The notes: generated by a model from the letters alone, not told the origin. A stretch of 64,000 nt of DNA from JANNXQ01 sp038238555 (GCA_038238555.1 JBBRXP010000005.1:13866-77865), one strand, 5' to 3'; counted from the first letter of the stretch, positions 43,046-50,933 are shown. Numbers and translations: made by a program.

Positions 43046-44377
43046 ATGCACACCGACACCATCGCCGCCATCTCCACGCCCTTCGGTGAAGGCGCCATCG
43101 CGCTCTTGCGGTTGAGCGGGCCGCGGGCGGTGGAGATCGCCGGCTCGCTGTTTCGCTCGAAGGTGCGCGCATCGGAGTGGCCGGCGCGGGTGCAGCAGTT
43201 CGGCGCGATCTTCGATGACGGGAACAAGCTCGACGACGTGTTGCTCACCGTTTTCCGCGCGCCGGCGAGTTACACTGGTGAGGAGGTGGTGGAGGTCGCG
43301 TGCCACGGTGGCGTGCTCGTGACGCGGCGCATCCTCGAGCTGCTGCTGCGCGGCGGCGCTCGCAGCGCGGAGCCCGGCGAGTTTACGCAACGCGCTTACC
43401 TCAACGGCAAGATGGATCTCACGCAGGCGGAGGCTGTGATGGACCTCATCACCGCGCAGACCGATCTCGCCCTGCGCGCCGCCAGCGAGCAGCTCGAAGG
43501 CCGGCTCGGCGAGCGCATCCGCGGGCTGCGCGAGGCGCTGCTCGAAGTGCTCGCGCACCTCGAAGCGTTCATCGACTTCCCCGACGAAGACATCGACCCC
43601 GACACGGGTGCGGCGCTGCAATCAAGGCTGGGAGCGGTACGCGCGGAGATCGAGTCGCTGGTCGCCACGGCAGGCCGCGGTAAAATCCTGCGCGAAGGCG
43701 TGCGCACTGTCATCTACGGCGCCCCGAATGTCGGCAAGTCTTCGCTGCTCAATGTGCTGCTCGGCTACGAGCGGGCGATCGTGAGCACGAGGGCCGGCAC
43801 CACGCGCGACACGATCGAGGAGGTGATCGACTTGCGTGGCATCCCGCTCCGGCTCGTCGATACAGCCGGCGTGCGCGAAAGCGCAGATGAACTCGAGCAA
43901 GCTGGCATGGAGCGCACGCGCCGGCAGGTGGAGCGGGCCGATCTGGTGCTGGAGGTTGTGGATGCGAGCGTGGCGGCTCAGTGCTCAGTGCTCAGTGCTC
44001 AGGGTTCAGTGCTCGTCTTGAACAAGGCCGATCTCGGTGAACACGGGTCGTGGAGCGGTGTGGACGGCGCGCGTGTTTCCTGCCTGGCCAATACGGGCAT
44101 CGCCGGATTGGAGGAGGCGATCGTTGCTCGCGTGACCGGGGGTCACGCCGCGCATCGCGATTGGTCGCTGGCGATCAGTGCACGGCATCAGGCATGTCTC
44201 AGTTCGGCGCTGAAATTCACCGACGCCGCGCTGGAAACGATGCGCGGCGGGCTGCCGCCAGAGTTTGCGGCGGAGGAATTGCGCGCCGCGCTCGATGCAG
44301 TGGGCGATGTCGTGGGCCGCGCGGATGCGGAAGATGTGCTCGGAAAAATCTTCAGCACCTTCTGCATCGGGAAGTGA
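43046..44377 (+). CDS. mnmE: tRNA modification GTPase MnmE
   Basis: 443 residues. DTIAAISTPFGEGAIALLRLSG is the N-terminal folate-binding start. The GTPase domain has GAPNVGKSS at 225-233, DTAG at 272-275 and NKAD at 326-329, and the protein ends with the required FCIGK. MnmE with MnmG modifies wobble uridines. A five-copy AGTGCTC tandem repeat encodes residues of about 311-323, between the G3 and G4 motifs, a surface loop that varies in the family. The reading frame remains open. Confidence 0.96.
   Translation: MHTDTIAAISTPFGEGAIALLRLSGPRAVEIAGSLFRSKVRASEWPARVQQFGAIFDDGNKLDDVLLTVFRAPASYTGEEVVEVACHGGVLVTRRILELLLRGGARSAEPGEFTQRAYLNGKMDLTQAEAVMDLITAQTDLALRAASEQLEGRLGERIRGLREALLEVLAHLEAFIDFPDEDIDPDTGAALQSRLGAVRAEIESLVATAGRGKILREGVRTVIYGAPNVGKSSLLNVLLGYERAIVSTRAGTTRDTIEEVIDLRGIPLRLVDTAGVRESADELEQAGMERTRRQVERADLVLEVVDASVAAQCSVLSAQGSVLVLNKADLGEHGSWSGVDGARVSCLANTGIAGLEEAIVARVTGGHAAHRDWSLAISARHQACLSSALKFTDAALETMRGGLPPEFAAEELRAALDAVGDVVGRADAEDVLGKIFSTFCIGK
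43976..44014 (+). repeat. Heptamer tandem array inside mnmE
   Basis: Five consecutive 7-base units: AGTGCTC at 43980, 43987, 43994 and 44008, with a variant AGGGTTC at 44001. The array lies in coding sequence. The unit contains no stop on the sense strand, unlike most intergenic arrays in the window. No inverted arm is seen. Confidence 0.9.
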
Positions 44378-44382
44378 TCAGG

Positions 44383-44500
44383 GGAAGTTGAGAGTTGAGT
44401 GTTGAGAGTTGAGTGGCCGCCACGCTGCCGCAAGATGGCGCGCTCCGCGCGGAATTAATGAGCGCGCCACTCAACACTCAACTCTCAACACTCAACTTCC
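44383..44500. repeat. Inverted pair of TTGAGAG/TTGAGTG heptamer arrays
   Basis: The left arm (44383-44416) and right arm (44467-44500) are 34 bases each and nearly perfect reverse complements, made of alternating GTTGAGA and GTTGAGT units, with a 50-base spacer. It lies between the convergent mnmE and brnA genes; the brnA stop codon is inside the right arm. It may act as a bidirectional terminator. Confidence 0.92.
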
Positions 44501-44761
44501 CGTCTCCTTCTCCAGCCGTTCGCTCAGCCACTGCTTGATCATGCTTTGGTAATTGAGATACCGGGAGCGCGCGATGCGCTTGATGCGGGCGAGCAGCCGC
44601 GGGTCGAAGCGCAGTGTGATGGTGGTCGATTCGCGGGTGTCGGCCTTGAGCAGCGAGGAATTCATGAGCCGCGGCTCGATGCGCGTGTCGCTCCAGTATT
44701 GCGCCTCTTCTTCCTCCGTCTCGAAATGCGGGACTTCGGACCAGCGGGTGATGACGTTCAT
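44492..44761 (-). CDS. brnA: BrnA-like antitoxin (CopG/ribbon-helix-helix type)
   Basis: 89 residues. The C-terminal half reads TTITLRFDPRLLARIKRIARSR and then a second helix (MIKQWLSERL), a ribbon-helix-helix DNA-binding fold. The N-terminal acidic part (HFETEEEEAQYWSDT) is the usual BrnA/CopG-antitoxin leader. It should bind the BrnT-like protein encoded just upstream and repress the operon. Unusually, 78 bases filled by a repeat array separate the two genes. Confidence 0.82.
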   Translation of the reverse strand: MNVITRWSEVPHFETEEEEAQYWSDTRIEPRLMNSSLLKADTRESTTITLRFDPRLLARIKRIARSRYLNYQSMIKQWLSERLEKETGS

Positions 44762-44767
44762 TTGGGG

Positions 44768-44845
44768 GATCGTTGAATCGTTGAATCGTTGAACCGTGAA
44801 TCGTTGAACCGTGAACCGTGAATCGTCATTCGTCGTTCGTCATTT
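44768..44845. repeat. Mixed GTTGAAT/CCGTGAA array with inverted CGTCATT units
   Basis: Tandem ATCGTTGA (8-base) and ACCGTGA (7-base) units, followed by three inverted TTCGTCATT-type units, fill the gap between brnT and brnA. The last units touch the brnT stop region at 44840. The array has the same architecture as the other arrays but a different unit. Confidence 0.85.
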
Positions 44846-45130
44846 TCTCTCAAACGCCAACTCGGAATTCTTGCGCTCGTAAAACGCAGTCTCCTCCGCC
44901 GTCATGTCGCGGGCGAAGATAACCCGGTAGCGTTTCCCATCCGTCCAGAAGAGCGCGAAGATGGCGCGGCCGTCGATGGACTTGCCGAGATTGAAGTAGC
45001 GGGCGGTGGCATCGTCTTCGATCCCCTCGGGCAGGAGCCGCAGACTGAAGGGGTCTTCGAAGGATTCCTCGATCTCCCGCGGGGGCAGTTTGCGGAGATC
45101 GAAGGGAGCATCGAGCCAGTCGAAGTCCAT
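44840..45130 (-). CDS. brnT: BrnT-like toxin
   Basis: 96 residues. FDWLDAPFDLRKL, then EESFEDPFSLRL and RYFNLGKSIDGRAIFALFWTDGKRYRVIFARDMT, follow the BrnT pattern (WD-type start, middle DP turn, RxFxLG strand, C-terminal R.I.AR strand), a RelE-like RNase fold. The length equals that of known BrnT. The start at 45130 shares one base with the stop of the glyoxalase gene (TAATG). Toxin-before-antitoxin order fits brnTA. Confidence 0.78.
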   Translation of the reverse strand: MDFDWLDAPFDLRKLPPREIEESFEDPFSLRLLPEGIEDDATARYFNLGKSIDGRAIFALFWTDGKRYRVIFARDMTAEETAFYERKNSELAFERK

Positions 45131-45510
45131 TAACGGTCGCGCTGGATGAGCTCGATCTCGTAGCCTTCCGGCGCGTCGATGAAGGCGATGACGCTGCCCG
45201 AGCCCGAAGGCGTGGGGCCGTCGGAGAGCGGGTAACCTTTCGCCGCGCAGTGGCGCGCAAAGGCGGCGAGATCGTCCACTTCAAATGCGAGATGCGTGAG
45301 GTCCGGCCCGACGATCACGGGGCCGCTCTCATCAAACTGGCAAATCTCGATCTCCTCCTCGCTACCCGGCGCTTTGAAGAAGACGAGGCGCGAACCGCGC
45401 GGCGAAGTGTGGCGGCGCGTCTCCTCGAGCCCGAGCACGTCGCGGTAAAACGCGGCGGTCTTTTCGAGGTCCGCCACGCGATAACGGGTGTGGAGAAGGC
45501 GCTGGATCAT
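45130..45510 (-). CDS. Glyoxalase/VOC family protein
   Basis: 126 residues. RLLHTRYRVADLEKTAAFYRDVLGLEE is the classic first VOC repeat with the metal-binding His. The second repeat contains THLAFEVDDLAAF and ends with DAPEGYEIELIQR, with its Glu ligand. The closest well-known relative is lactoylglutathione lyase (GloA), which detoxifies methylglyoxal. It heads the small minus-strand operon with brnTA and is divergent from xylB. Confidence 0.85.
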   Translation of the reverse strand: MIQRLLHTRYRVADLEKTAAFYRDVLGLEETRRHTSPRGSRLVFFKAPGSEEEIEICQFDESGPVIVGPDLTHLAFEVDDLAAFARHCAAKGYPLSDGPTPSGSGSVIAFIDAPEGYEIELIQRDR

Positions 45511-45514
45511 CGGC

Positions 45515-45579
45515 GGATTTCAGATTTAGCCTCCGCCTCCGGTGAGTGACCAGCGCATTCAAATTGAAATCTGAAATCC
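45515..45579. repeat. Perfect 13-base inverted repeat ending at the xylB start
   Basis: GGATTTCAGATTT at 45515-45527 is repeated as its exact reverse complement at 45567-45579, one base before the xylB ATG. The stem would cover the region where a ribosome site should be; no Shine-Dalgarno is visible. It resembles the window's other short-unit inverted arrays. Confidence 0.75.
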
Positions 45580-45580
45580 C

Positions 45581-47080
45581 ATGATCTGCCTTGGCATCGA
45601 CAGCGGAACGCAGAGCACCAAGACCGTGGCGCTCGATCTCGAGAGTGGCCGCGTTCTCACCTCGGCTTCGCAGGCTTACGGGCTCATCGAAGGGCTGCCG
45701 CCGGGGCACCTCGAGCAGGCCCCGCAGTCGTGGATCGACGCGGTGGATGCCACGGTCAAAGAAGTGCTCACCAATCTCGGCCCGGCTCGCGATGAAGTGC
45801 GCGCGGTCGGCGTGAGCGGGCAGCAGCACGGGCTCGTGGCGCTCGACAAAAAGGGGAAAGTCATCCGGCCCGCAAAGCTGTGGTGCGACACCTCGACCGT
45901 CGCGCAGTGCAAGCAGTTTGAGGATGAATTTGGCGGCGCCGCGGAACTCATCAAACTCGCCGGCAACGCCATGCTGCCGGGTTACACCGCGCCGAAAATT
46001 TTGTGGATGAAACAGAACGAGCCCAAGAACTACAAGGCGCTCGCGACCGTGCTGCTGCCGCACGATTACATTAATCTCCATCTCACCGGCGAACGCGGCA
46101 TGGAGTTCGGCGACGCCTCCGGCACCGGCCTGCTCGATGTGCGGGAAAAGAAGTGGTGCGAACCGCTGCTCGAATTCATCGACCGCAAACTGGTCGATCG
46201 CCTGCCGCCGCTGGCCAGTTCGCGGCGCGCCTTTGGGCTGCTGCGCGACAGCTTGCGCGAAGCGTGGGGTCTCGCAAAAAGTCCGGTCGTGAGCGCAGGC
46301 GGCGGCGACAACATGATGAGCGCGATCGGCACCGGCAATGTGCAGACCGGCGTCGTGACGGTGAGCCTCGGCACGAGCGGCACCGTGTTCGCTTTTTCCG
46401 ACCAGCCCGTGGTCGATCCGCAGGGCGAAGTGGCCGCCTTCTGCGATGCCACCGACCGCTGGCTGCCGCTGATATGCACCATGAATGTGACGGTCGCCAC
46501 CGAGCAGGTGCGCAAGCTCTTCGGCTGGTCGCATGAGCAGCTCGACAAGAATGTCGCGAGCTGCGAGCCGGGCGCGGGCGGCCTGCTTTTTCTCCCCTAC
46601 CTCAATGGCGAACGCACTCCGAATCTGCCCAATGCCACCGGCGTGCTCCACGGCTTGACGACGGAGAATATGACGCCGCCGCATCTCGCCCGCGCCACCA
46701 TGGAGGGCGTCACGCTCGGCCTCGCGTATGGCCTCGGCCGCTTCCGCGAACTCGGCATCCAGCCCGCGGAAATCCGCCTCACCGGCGGTGGCAGCCAGAG
46801 CGCGGCGTGGCGGCAGCTCGCGGCGGATATCTTCGGCGTGCCGACCGTGTGCCTCGAATCCGCCGAGGGCGCCGCGCTTGGCGCCGCGATCCAGGCGGGC
46901 TACGCCTGCCACATCGCCGAAGGCACGCCGGCGACGTTCCGCGAACTCTGCGCGCGCATCGTGAAGCCCGACGAAAACACGCGCGCGCAACCGAACGCCG
47001 AGCATCGGGAAATCCACGCGCAGACGCTCGCCCGCCAGGGCGACCTCACGCGCCGGCTGCACTCGGTGGGGTATCTGTGA
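45581..47080 (+). CDS. xylB: Xylulokinase
   Basis: 499 residues, the usual FGGY kinase size. GIDSGTQSTKTVALDL (5-20) is the ATP phosphate loop, GVSGQQHGLVALD the sugar-binding region, then VSLGTSGTVFAF, PYLNGERTPNLPNATG and TGGGSQSAAWRQLAADIF. It phosphorylates D-xylulose to the 5-phosphate. No isomerase or transporter for xylose is in the window. Its start lies directly behind a perfect inverted repeat that may limit translation. Confidence 0.93.
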   Translation: MICLGIDSGTQSTKTVALDLESGRVLTSASQAYGLIEGLPPGHLEQAPQSWIDAVDATVKEVLTNLGPARDEVRAVGVSGQQHGLVALDKKGKVIRPAKLWCDTSTVAQCKQFEDEFGGAAELIKLAGNAMLPGYTAPKILWMKQNEPKNYKALATVLLPHDYINLHLTGERGMEFGDASGTGLLDVREKKWCEPLLEFIDRKLVDRLPPLASSRRAFGLLRDSLREAWGLAKSPVVSAGGGDNMMSAIGTGNVQTGVVTVSLGTSGTVFAFSDQPVVDPQGEVAAFCDATDRWLPLICTMNVTVATEQVRKLFGWSHEQLDKNVASCEPGAGGLLFLPYLNGERTPNLPNATGVLHGLTTENMTPPHLARATMEGVTLGLAYGLGRFRELGIQPAEIRLTGGGSQSAAWRQLAADIFGVPTVCLESAEGAALGAAIQAGYACHIAEGTPATFRELCARIVKPDENTRAQPNAEHREIHAQTLARQGDLTRRLHSVGYL

Positions 47081-47191
47081 GCGAGCTTGGGCCGCGACAT
47101 TTCCGGGGAGCGCGCGCGGGACGCACGCGCTCTCCAGAGCCCCGCACTTGTGAGTTGGCTTCCGGCGCGGGGATGAGCTTAGCTTCCCGGC

Positions 47192-47872
47192 ATGAATTCC
47201 CGCCCAGTGATCGCTCTGGCTGTGATCGTCGCCGCGGTCGTCGGCGCGGCCATTTGGTTTTTGAATAGCGCGCCGCCCGCGCCGCCGCCCGACACCGTCG
47301 TGGCGGCTGTGCCCGCGACTCCAGAGCCGGGTGTCGCGACCGAGCCCGCTGCTGCGCCTTTGCCCAGGCCGCTCGCCGAGATGCCGGCGGCGGCGCAGGT
47401 TCCATCCGGCATCACCGAATCGGATCGCAAGATCGACGAAATCCTGCGCGCCAATCCCGACAACTCCGAGGCTGCGAATATCGGCACGGCGCAGATGCTC
47501 ATCAATCTCCTGCCGACCTTGCCCGCGGAAGGCCAGGCGGAGGCCGCGCAGCACATCTCCAATCTTCTTCCCGACAAACAATACAACCTGGTGCTGCCGA
47601 TTTTGAAAAATCCGGCCGCGCCCGAGCAGGTGCTCGACGTGTTCGTGACCGACCTCATGAATCGCGACGACTCGGTGAAGCTGCCGGCCTTGCTCGACAT
47701 CGCCAAAATTCCCAATCATCCGAACCGCGAAGAAGCGATGACCGACTTGCAGATTTTCCTCGACGGCGACTTCGGCACCGACTGGGCGAAGTGGGATAGC
47801 TCGCTGAAAGCTTACCTCGCCAAGCAGCAGGCCGAGGCCGCCGCCGCCGCCGCAATCGCGCCGCCGAAATGA
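47192..47872 (+). CDS. Membrane-anchored protein of unknown function
   Basis: 226 residues. One N-terminal transmembrane helix (VIALAVIVAAVVGAAIWFL, residues 6-24) is followed by a Pro/Ala-rich spacer to about 70. A helical domain of about 130 residues comes next (SDRKIDEILRANPDNSEAANIG onward) with HEAT-like spacing, then an Ala-rich tail. No family is recognised. Its stop overlaps the start of ubiX, so it is translationally coupled to it. Confidence 0.7.
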   Translation: MNSRPVIALAVIVAAVVGAAIWFLNSAPPAPPPDTVVAAVPATPEPGVATEPAAAPLPRPLAEMPAAAQVPSGITESDRKIDEILRANPDNSEAANIGTAQMLINLLPTLPAEGQAEAAQHISNLLPDKQYNLVLPILKNPAAPEQVLDVFVTDLMNRDDSVKLPALLDIAKIPNHPNREEAMTDLQIFLDGDFGTDWAKWDSSLKAYLAKQQAEAAAAAAIAPPK

Positions 47873-48423
47873 GACTCGTCCTCGCCGCGACCGGGGCGAG
47901 CGGCGCGATTTATCTCCAGCGACTTCTTGCCCGGATCGATTGCTCGGCGCACGAGGTGCATCTGGTTCTCAGCGTTTTTGCGAAGCAGGTCATCGCGGAG
48001 GAAATCGGCGCGTTGCAAATTCCCGCGGAAGTCCAGCAGCACGGCGACAAGACGATGAACGTCCCCTTCGTGAGCGGCTCGGCGCGCTTCGACGCGATGG
48101 TGGTGTGCCCGTGCTCGATGGGCACTCTCGGCCGCATCGCCGCCGGCACCAGCGACTCGACCATCCTCCGCGCCGCCGATGTTTTTTTGAAAGAACGCCG
48201 CAAGCTCATCCTCGTGCCACGCGAGACGCCGTGGAATCTCATCCATGCGCGCAACGTCGTCGCCGCCACCGAAGCCGGCGCCATCGTGCTGCCCGCGTCG
48301 CCCGGCTTTTACTCGCGGCCGCAGACGGTGGAAGAAGTCGCGGATACTGTGGTGATGCGCATCCTCGATCAACTCGGGCTGCCGTGTCCCGGCGCGTTTC
48401 GCTGGGCGGAGAAGGACGGATGA
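47869..48423 (+). CDS. ubiX: Flavin prenyltransferase UbiX
   Basis: 184 residues, normal for UbiX. LVLAATGASGAIYLQRLL forms the FMN-binding entry, MVVCPCSMGTLGRIAAGTSD the second loop, and LVPRETPWNLIHARN the prenyl-phosphate region. It makes prenylated FMN, the cofactor of UbiD-type decarboxylases; no ubiD is in this window. ATGA overlaps link it to both neighbours. Confidence 0.95.
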   Translation: MRLVLAATGASGAIYLQRLLARIDCSAHEVHLVLSVFAKQVIAEEIGALQIPAEVQQHGDKTMNVPFVSGSARFDAMVVCPCSMGTLGRIAAGTSDSTILRAADVFLKERRKLILVPRETPWNLIHARNVVAATEAGAIVLPASPGFYSRPQTVEEVADTVVMRILDQLGLPCPGAFRWAEKDG

Positions 48424-49052
48424 AGTGGAAGGCGCGTCTGCTCGCGGCTCTGGGTGCGCCGCTCTTGCGGGCGCTGTGCGCCACGTTGCGCTTCCGCTTT
48501 GTCGATCGCCCCGGCGTCATGGCCACGCCCCCGCGCAAGCCGTTGCTGTGGGCCTTCTGGCATAATCGGCTCTTCGTCATTCCGTATCTCTTCGAGCATT
48601 ACTTCTCCGGCCGCGCCGGCGCCGCGCTCGCGAGCGCGAGCAACGACGGGGAGATCCTCGCGGCGTTTCTCCGCAACTTTGGCATTCGTGCGATCCGCGG
48701 CTCCTCCTCGCGCGGCGGCGGCCGGGCGCTGGTGGAAATGAAGCGCGCGATCGAAGCGGGCTGCGTGCTTGGCATCACGCCCGACGGTCCGCGCGGCCCG
48801 CGCTACCGGCTCCAAGCCGGCGTGGTGAAGCTCGCGCAAGTCACCGGCGGGTTCGTGCTGCCGGTGCACGTCGCCTACTCGCGCTGCTGGCGACTAAAGA
48901 GCTGGGACGGGTTCATGATCCCGAAGCCATTCGCCACGGTGGAGATCACGTTTGACGTACTCCACGAAGTTCCCGTGACTACGGATGATGCGGAGTTTGA
49001 AATGCAGCGCGCACGGCTCCAACGCGCGCTGCACGCGTCAGCCGAAAAGTGA
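48420..49052 (+). CDS. Lysophospholipid acyltransferase-like protein (DUF374)
   Basis: 210 residues. LLWAFWHNRLFVIPYLFEHY carries the DUF374 version of the acyltransferase His motif, followed by SNDGEILAAFLRNFGIRAIRGSS and LGITPDGPRGPRYRLQAGVVKLA, which matches block III. Members acylate lipid A precursors or phospholipids at the inner membrane. The ATG at 48420 overlaps the ubiX stop. In Gram-negative bacteria such genes often sit by Kdo or lipid A genes; here the context is ubiX. Confidence 0.85.
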   Translation: MKWKARLLAALGAPLLRALCATLRFRFVDRPGVMATPPRKPLLWAFWHNRLFVIPYLFEHYFSGRAGAALASASNDGEILAAFLRNFGIRAIRGSSSRGGGRALVEMKRAIEAGCVLGITPDGPRGPRYRLQAGVVKLAQVTGGFVLPVHVAYSRCWRLKSWDGFMIPKPFATVEITFDVLHEVPVTTDDAEFEMQRARLQRALHASAEK

Positions 49053-49059
49053 ATTGGGA

Positions 49060-49164
49060 TCCACGGAATACACGGGGAAAAAAGGTTGCGGCGCACAACG
49101 CGTTCGATCGTTGGGCGCGCGGATCGTAACTTCTCTTTCCGTGTCATTCCGTGTCTTCCGTGGA
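49060..49164. repeat. Short-unit inverted repeat upstream of folD
   Basis: CCACGGAATACACGG (49061-49075) is matched by an inverted series TTCCGTG at 49137, TTCCGTG at 49147 and TTCCGTGGA at 49156. Units are 9-10 bases apart rather than 7. It lies in the 154-base gap before folD and shares the arm-spacer-inverted-arm plan of the heptamer arrays. Confidence 0.65.
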
Positions 49165-49206
49165 CATCTCCTTGCATTTCTTCCGCCGCGCCGCGCATTT
49201 TTTGCC

Positions 49207-50064
49207 ATGACGCTCATCGACGGGAAGGCCATCGCCGCCAGGATCAACGAAGAAAATCGCGCCGCGGTCGCCGAGCTCACGGCGCGGGGATGCAGGCCGG
49301 GCCTCGCTGTCGTGCTCATCGGCGAGGACCCGGCTTCGCGAGCTTACGTCCGACGGAAGGATGAAATGTGCGGCGCGATCGGGATGCACTCGGTGAAACA
49401 CGAACTCGCGGCAGCGACTTCGCAGGAGGCACTCCTGGCTCTCGTCCGACAACTCAACGCCGATGCCCGCATTCACGGCATCCTCATCCAGTCTCCGCCG
49501 CCGCCGCACATCGATGAGCGCGCCATCGTCGAGGCCATCGACCCGCGCAAAGACGTGGACGGCTTTCATCCGGCGAACATCGCGAAGCTCGCGCTGGGCG
49601 ATGCCGATGGCTTCGTGCCGTGCACGCCGCTCGGCTGCCAGCGCTTGCTGCTCGAGAGCGGCATCGACACGGCCGGCGCGCACGTGGTGGTGCTCGGACG
49701 TTCGATGATAGTAGGCAAGCCGCTCGCGCTGCTCTTGATGAACAAAGGCCCCGGCGGCGATGCCACCGTGACCGTCGCCCACTCGCGCACGCGCGACCTC
49801 GCCGCCGTCACGCGCTCGGCAGACATCCTCATCGCCGCCATCGGCAGGCCCGAGTTTGTGAAGGCGGAGATGGTGCGCGAAGGCGCGGTGGTCCTCGATG
49901 TCGGCATCAACCGCGTAGGCGCAAAGCTTGTCGGCGATGTGGCCTTTGGCGTTGTGGCGCCCAAGTGCCGCGCGATCACTCCAGTACCCGGCGGCGTCGG
50001 GCCGATGACCATCGCCATGCTCATGGCCAACACCATCGCCGCCGCCAGGCGCATGCCGCGCTGA
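49207..50064 (+). CDS. folD: Bifunctional methylenetetrahydrofolate dehydrogenase/cyclohydrolase FolD
   Basis: 285 residues, the family length. AVVLIGEDPASRAYVRRKDEMCGAIG contains the YxxxK catalytic pair. GILIQSPPPPHIDE, then DVDGFHPANIA, VVVLGRSMIVGKPLALLL and TPVPGGVGPMTIAMLMANT, are diagnostic. It converts methylene-THF to formyl-THF in one-carbon metabolism and can supply the purine and methionine branches. The ATG is at 49207. Confidence 0.96.
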   Translation: MTLIDGKAIAARINEENRAAVAELTARGCRPGLAVVLIGEDPASRAYVRRKDEMCGAIGMHSVKHELAAATSQEALLALVRQLNADARIHGILIQSPPPPHIDERAIVEAIDPRKDVDGFHPANIAKLALGDADGFVPCTPLGCQRLLLESGIDTAGAHVVVLGRSMIVGKPLALLLMNKGPGGDATVTVAHSRTRDLAAVTRSADILIAAIGRPEFVKAEMVREGAVVLDVGINRVGAKLVGDVAFGVVAPKCRAITPVPGGVGPMTIAMLMANTIAAARRMPR

Positions 50065-50287
50065 ACTCACCGGGATTCGCGCCCGCGACCTTGCGGCTGC
50101 GCAAGGTGCGAAGTTCCAGGACGTTTGTTCATTCTGCGTCCGCTACCGGCTCACGATTCCCTCTCCAGAAGGGCGGAGGGAGATGAAATTTTCACGTCCT
50201 CAATAATAATTATGAATTCTACGGAACAACCGGTCGCTTGGCACGGAGGAGGCTTTAGTGGGTATCTCTCCTATAAAAAACCAAACC
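50065..50287. promoter_or_regulatory. AT-richer promoter gap before the transglutaminase-like gene
   Basis: A 223-base gap. An 8-bp hairpin (ACCTTGCG/CGCAAGGT, 50088-50107) could end the folD transcript, but no T-run follows. Further on the sequence becomes unusually AT-rich. TTTTCA at 50189 and TATGAA at 50211 are 16 bases apart and form a plausible sigma-70-like promoter. A GGAGGAGG stretch lies near 50245. Confidence 0.35.
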
Positions 50288-50872
50288 ATGAATCGTGCGA
50301 TTCTTTCTCTTTCGTTGGTGCTCTTTACGAGTTCGCTCGCTCCCGCAAGTGTCGATCTCGGAGACTTCGCCGGATATACCCCGTATGATTCTTACATCGA
50401 CCCAGTCAGACAAGTCCTCGGAACTCTTGAGGGCGCCACTCCGAGTTTGGATCGCGTAAAAGCTTTGATGGGGGAAGGCCGTTCTTTCCGTTACTCACAC
50501 ACCGATCCTTACACCGCGGCGTTGCCGGCAGTGACTGCGAGCCGGCGTATCGGAGATTGCAAGGACAAGGCGCTTTGGCTTTGCGATCAACTCGGCGACA
50601 AGCACGTCCGTTTCGTTATCGGAAAGATGAAACGCAGCACGCATGTGCGGCACGCTTGGGTGATGTGGAACGATGGCCGCCAGTGGTGGATCCTGGATTG
50701 CACGCTGAACTATCAGCCGATCCCCGCCGACCGTGTTCCGCCCGGCGATTACGTTCCTCTCTATTCCTGGACAAAAGACGGCTCTTACCGCCACCGCACC
50801 AGTCCTCCGATGCTGACGGCGGATAGCAGCCGCCTCAGCGCGGCCGTCGCATCCAAAGGCGCACTGCGGTAA
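50288..50872 (+). CDS. Exported transglutaminase-like cysteine protein
   Basis: 194 residues. An N-terminal signal peptide (ILSLSLVLFTSSLAPA) precedes a papain/transglutaminase-like core. GDCKDKALWLCDQL holds Cys91, STHVRHAWVMW holds His122, and WWILDCTLN holds Asp137, an ordered Cys-His-Asp triad. The layout is that of bacterial transglutaminase-like cysteine proteases. The substrate is unknown; a cell-envelope peptide or crosslinking target is inferred. The gene is preceded by an AT-rich promoter-like region and followed by a strong terminator. Confidence 0.78.
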   Translation: MNRAILSLSLVLFTSSLAPASVDLGDFAGYTPYDSYIDPVRQVLGTLEGATPSLDRVKALMGEGRSFRYSHTDPYTAALPAVTASRRIGDCKDKALWLCDQLGDKHVRFVIGKMKRSTHVRHAWVMWNDGRQWWILDCTLNYQPIPADRVPPGDYVPLYSWTKDGSYRHRTSPPMLTADSSRLSAAVASKGALR

Positions 50873-50893
50873 GTCGATTTTCATGGGCTGCTT

Positions 50894-50933
50894 GGCGCTC
50901 GGATCCTTCGGGGTCCGGGCGCCTTGCAATTTT
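50894..50933 (+). terminator. Rho-independent terminator with TTCG tetraloop
   Basis: GGCGCTCGGATCC at 50894-50906 pairs with GGTCCGGGCGCC at 50912-50923 (two G-T wobbles) around a TTCG loop. TTGCAATTTT follows. It lies 22 bases after the transglutaminase-like stop codon. Confidence 0.8.

Noticed and set aside
47081..47191. GC-rich imperfect hairpin after xylB as a terminator
   Set aside because: The stem is interrupted and no T-run follows, so it is not annotated.
45362..47719. 785-codon minus-strand open frame opposite xylB
   Set aside because: Antisense to a complete xylulokinase; composition is that of a codon mirror (many Arg, His, Ala) with no motif.
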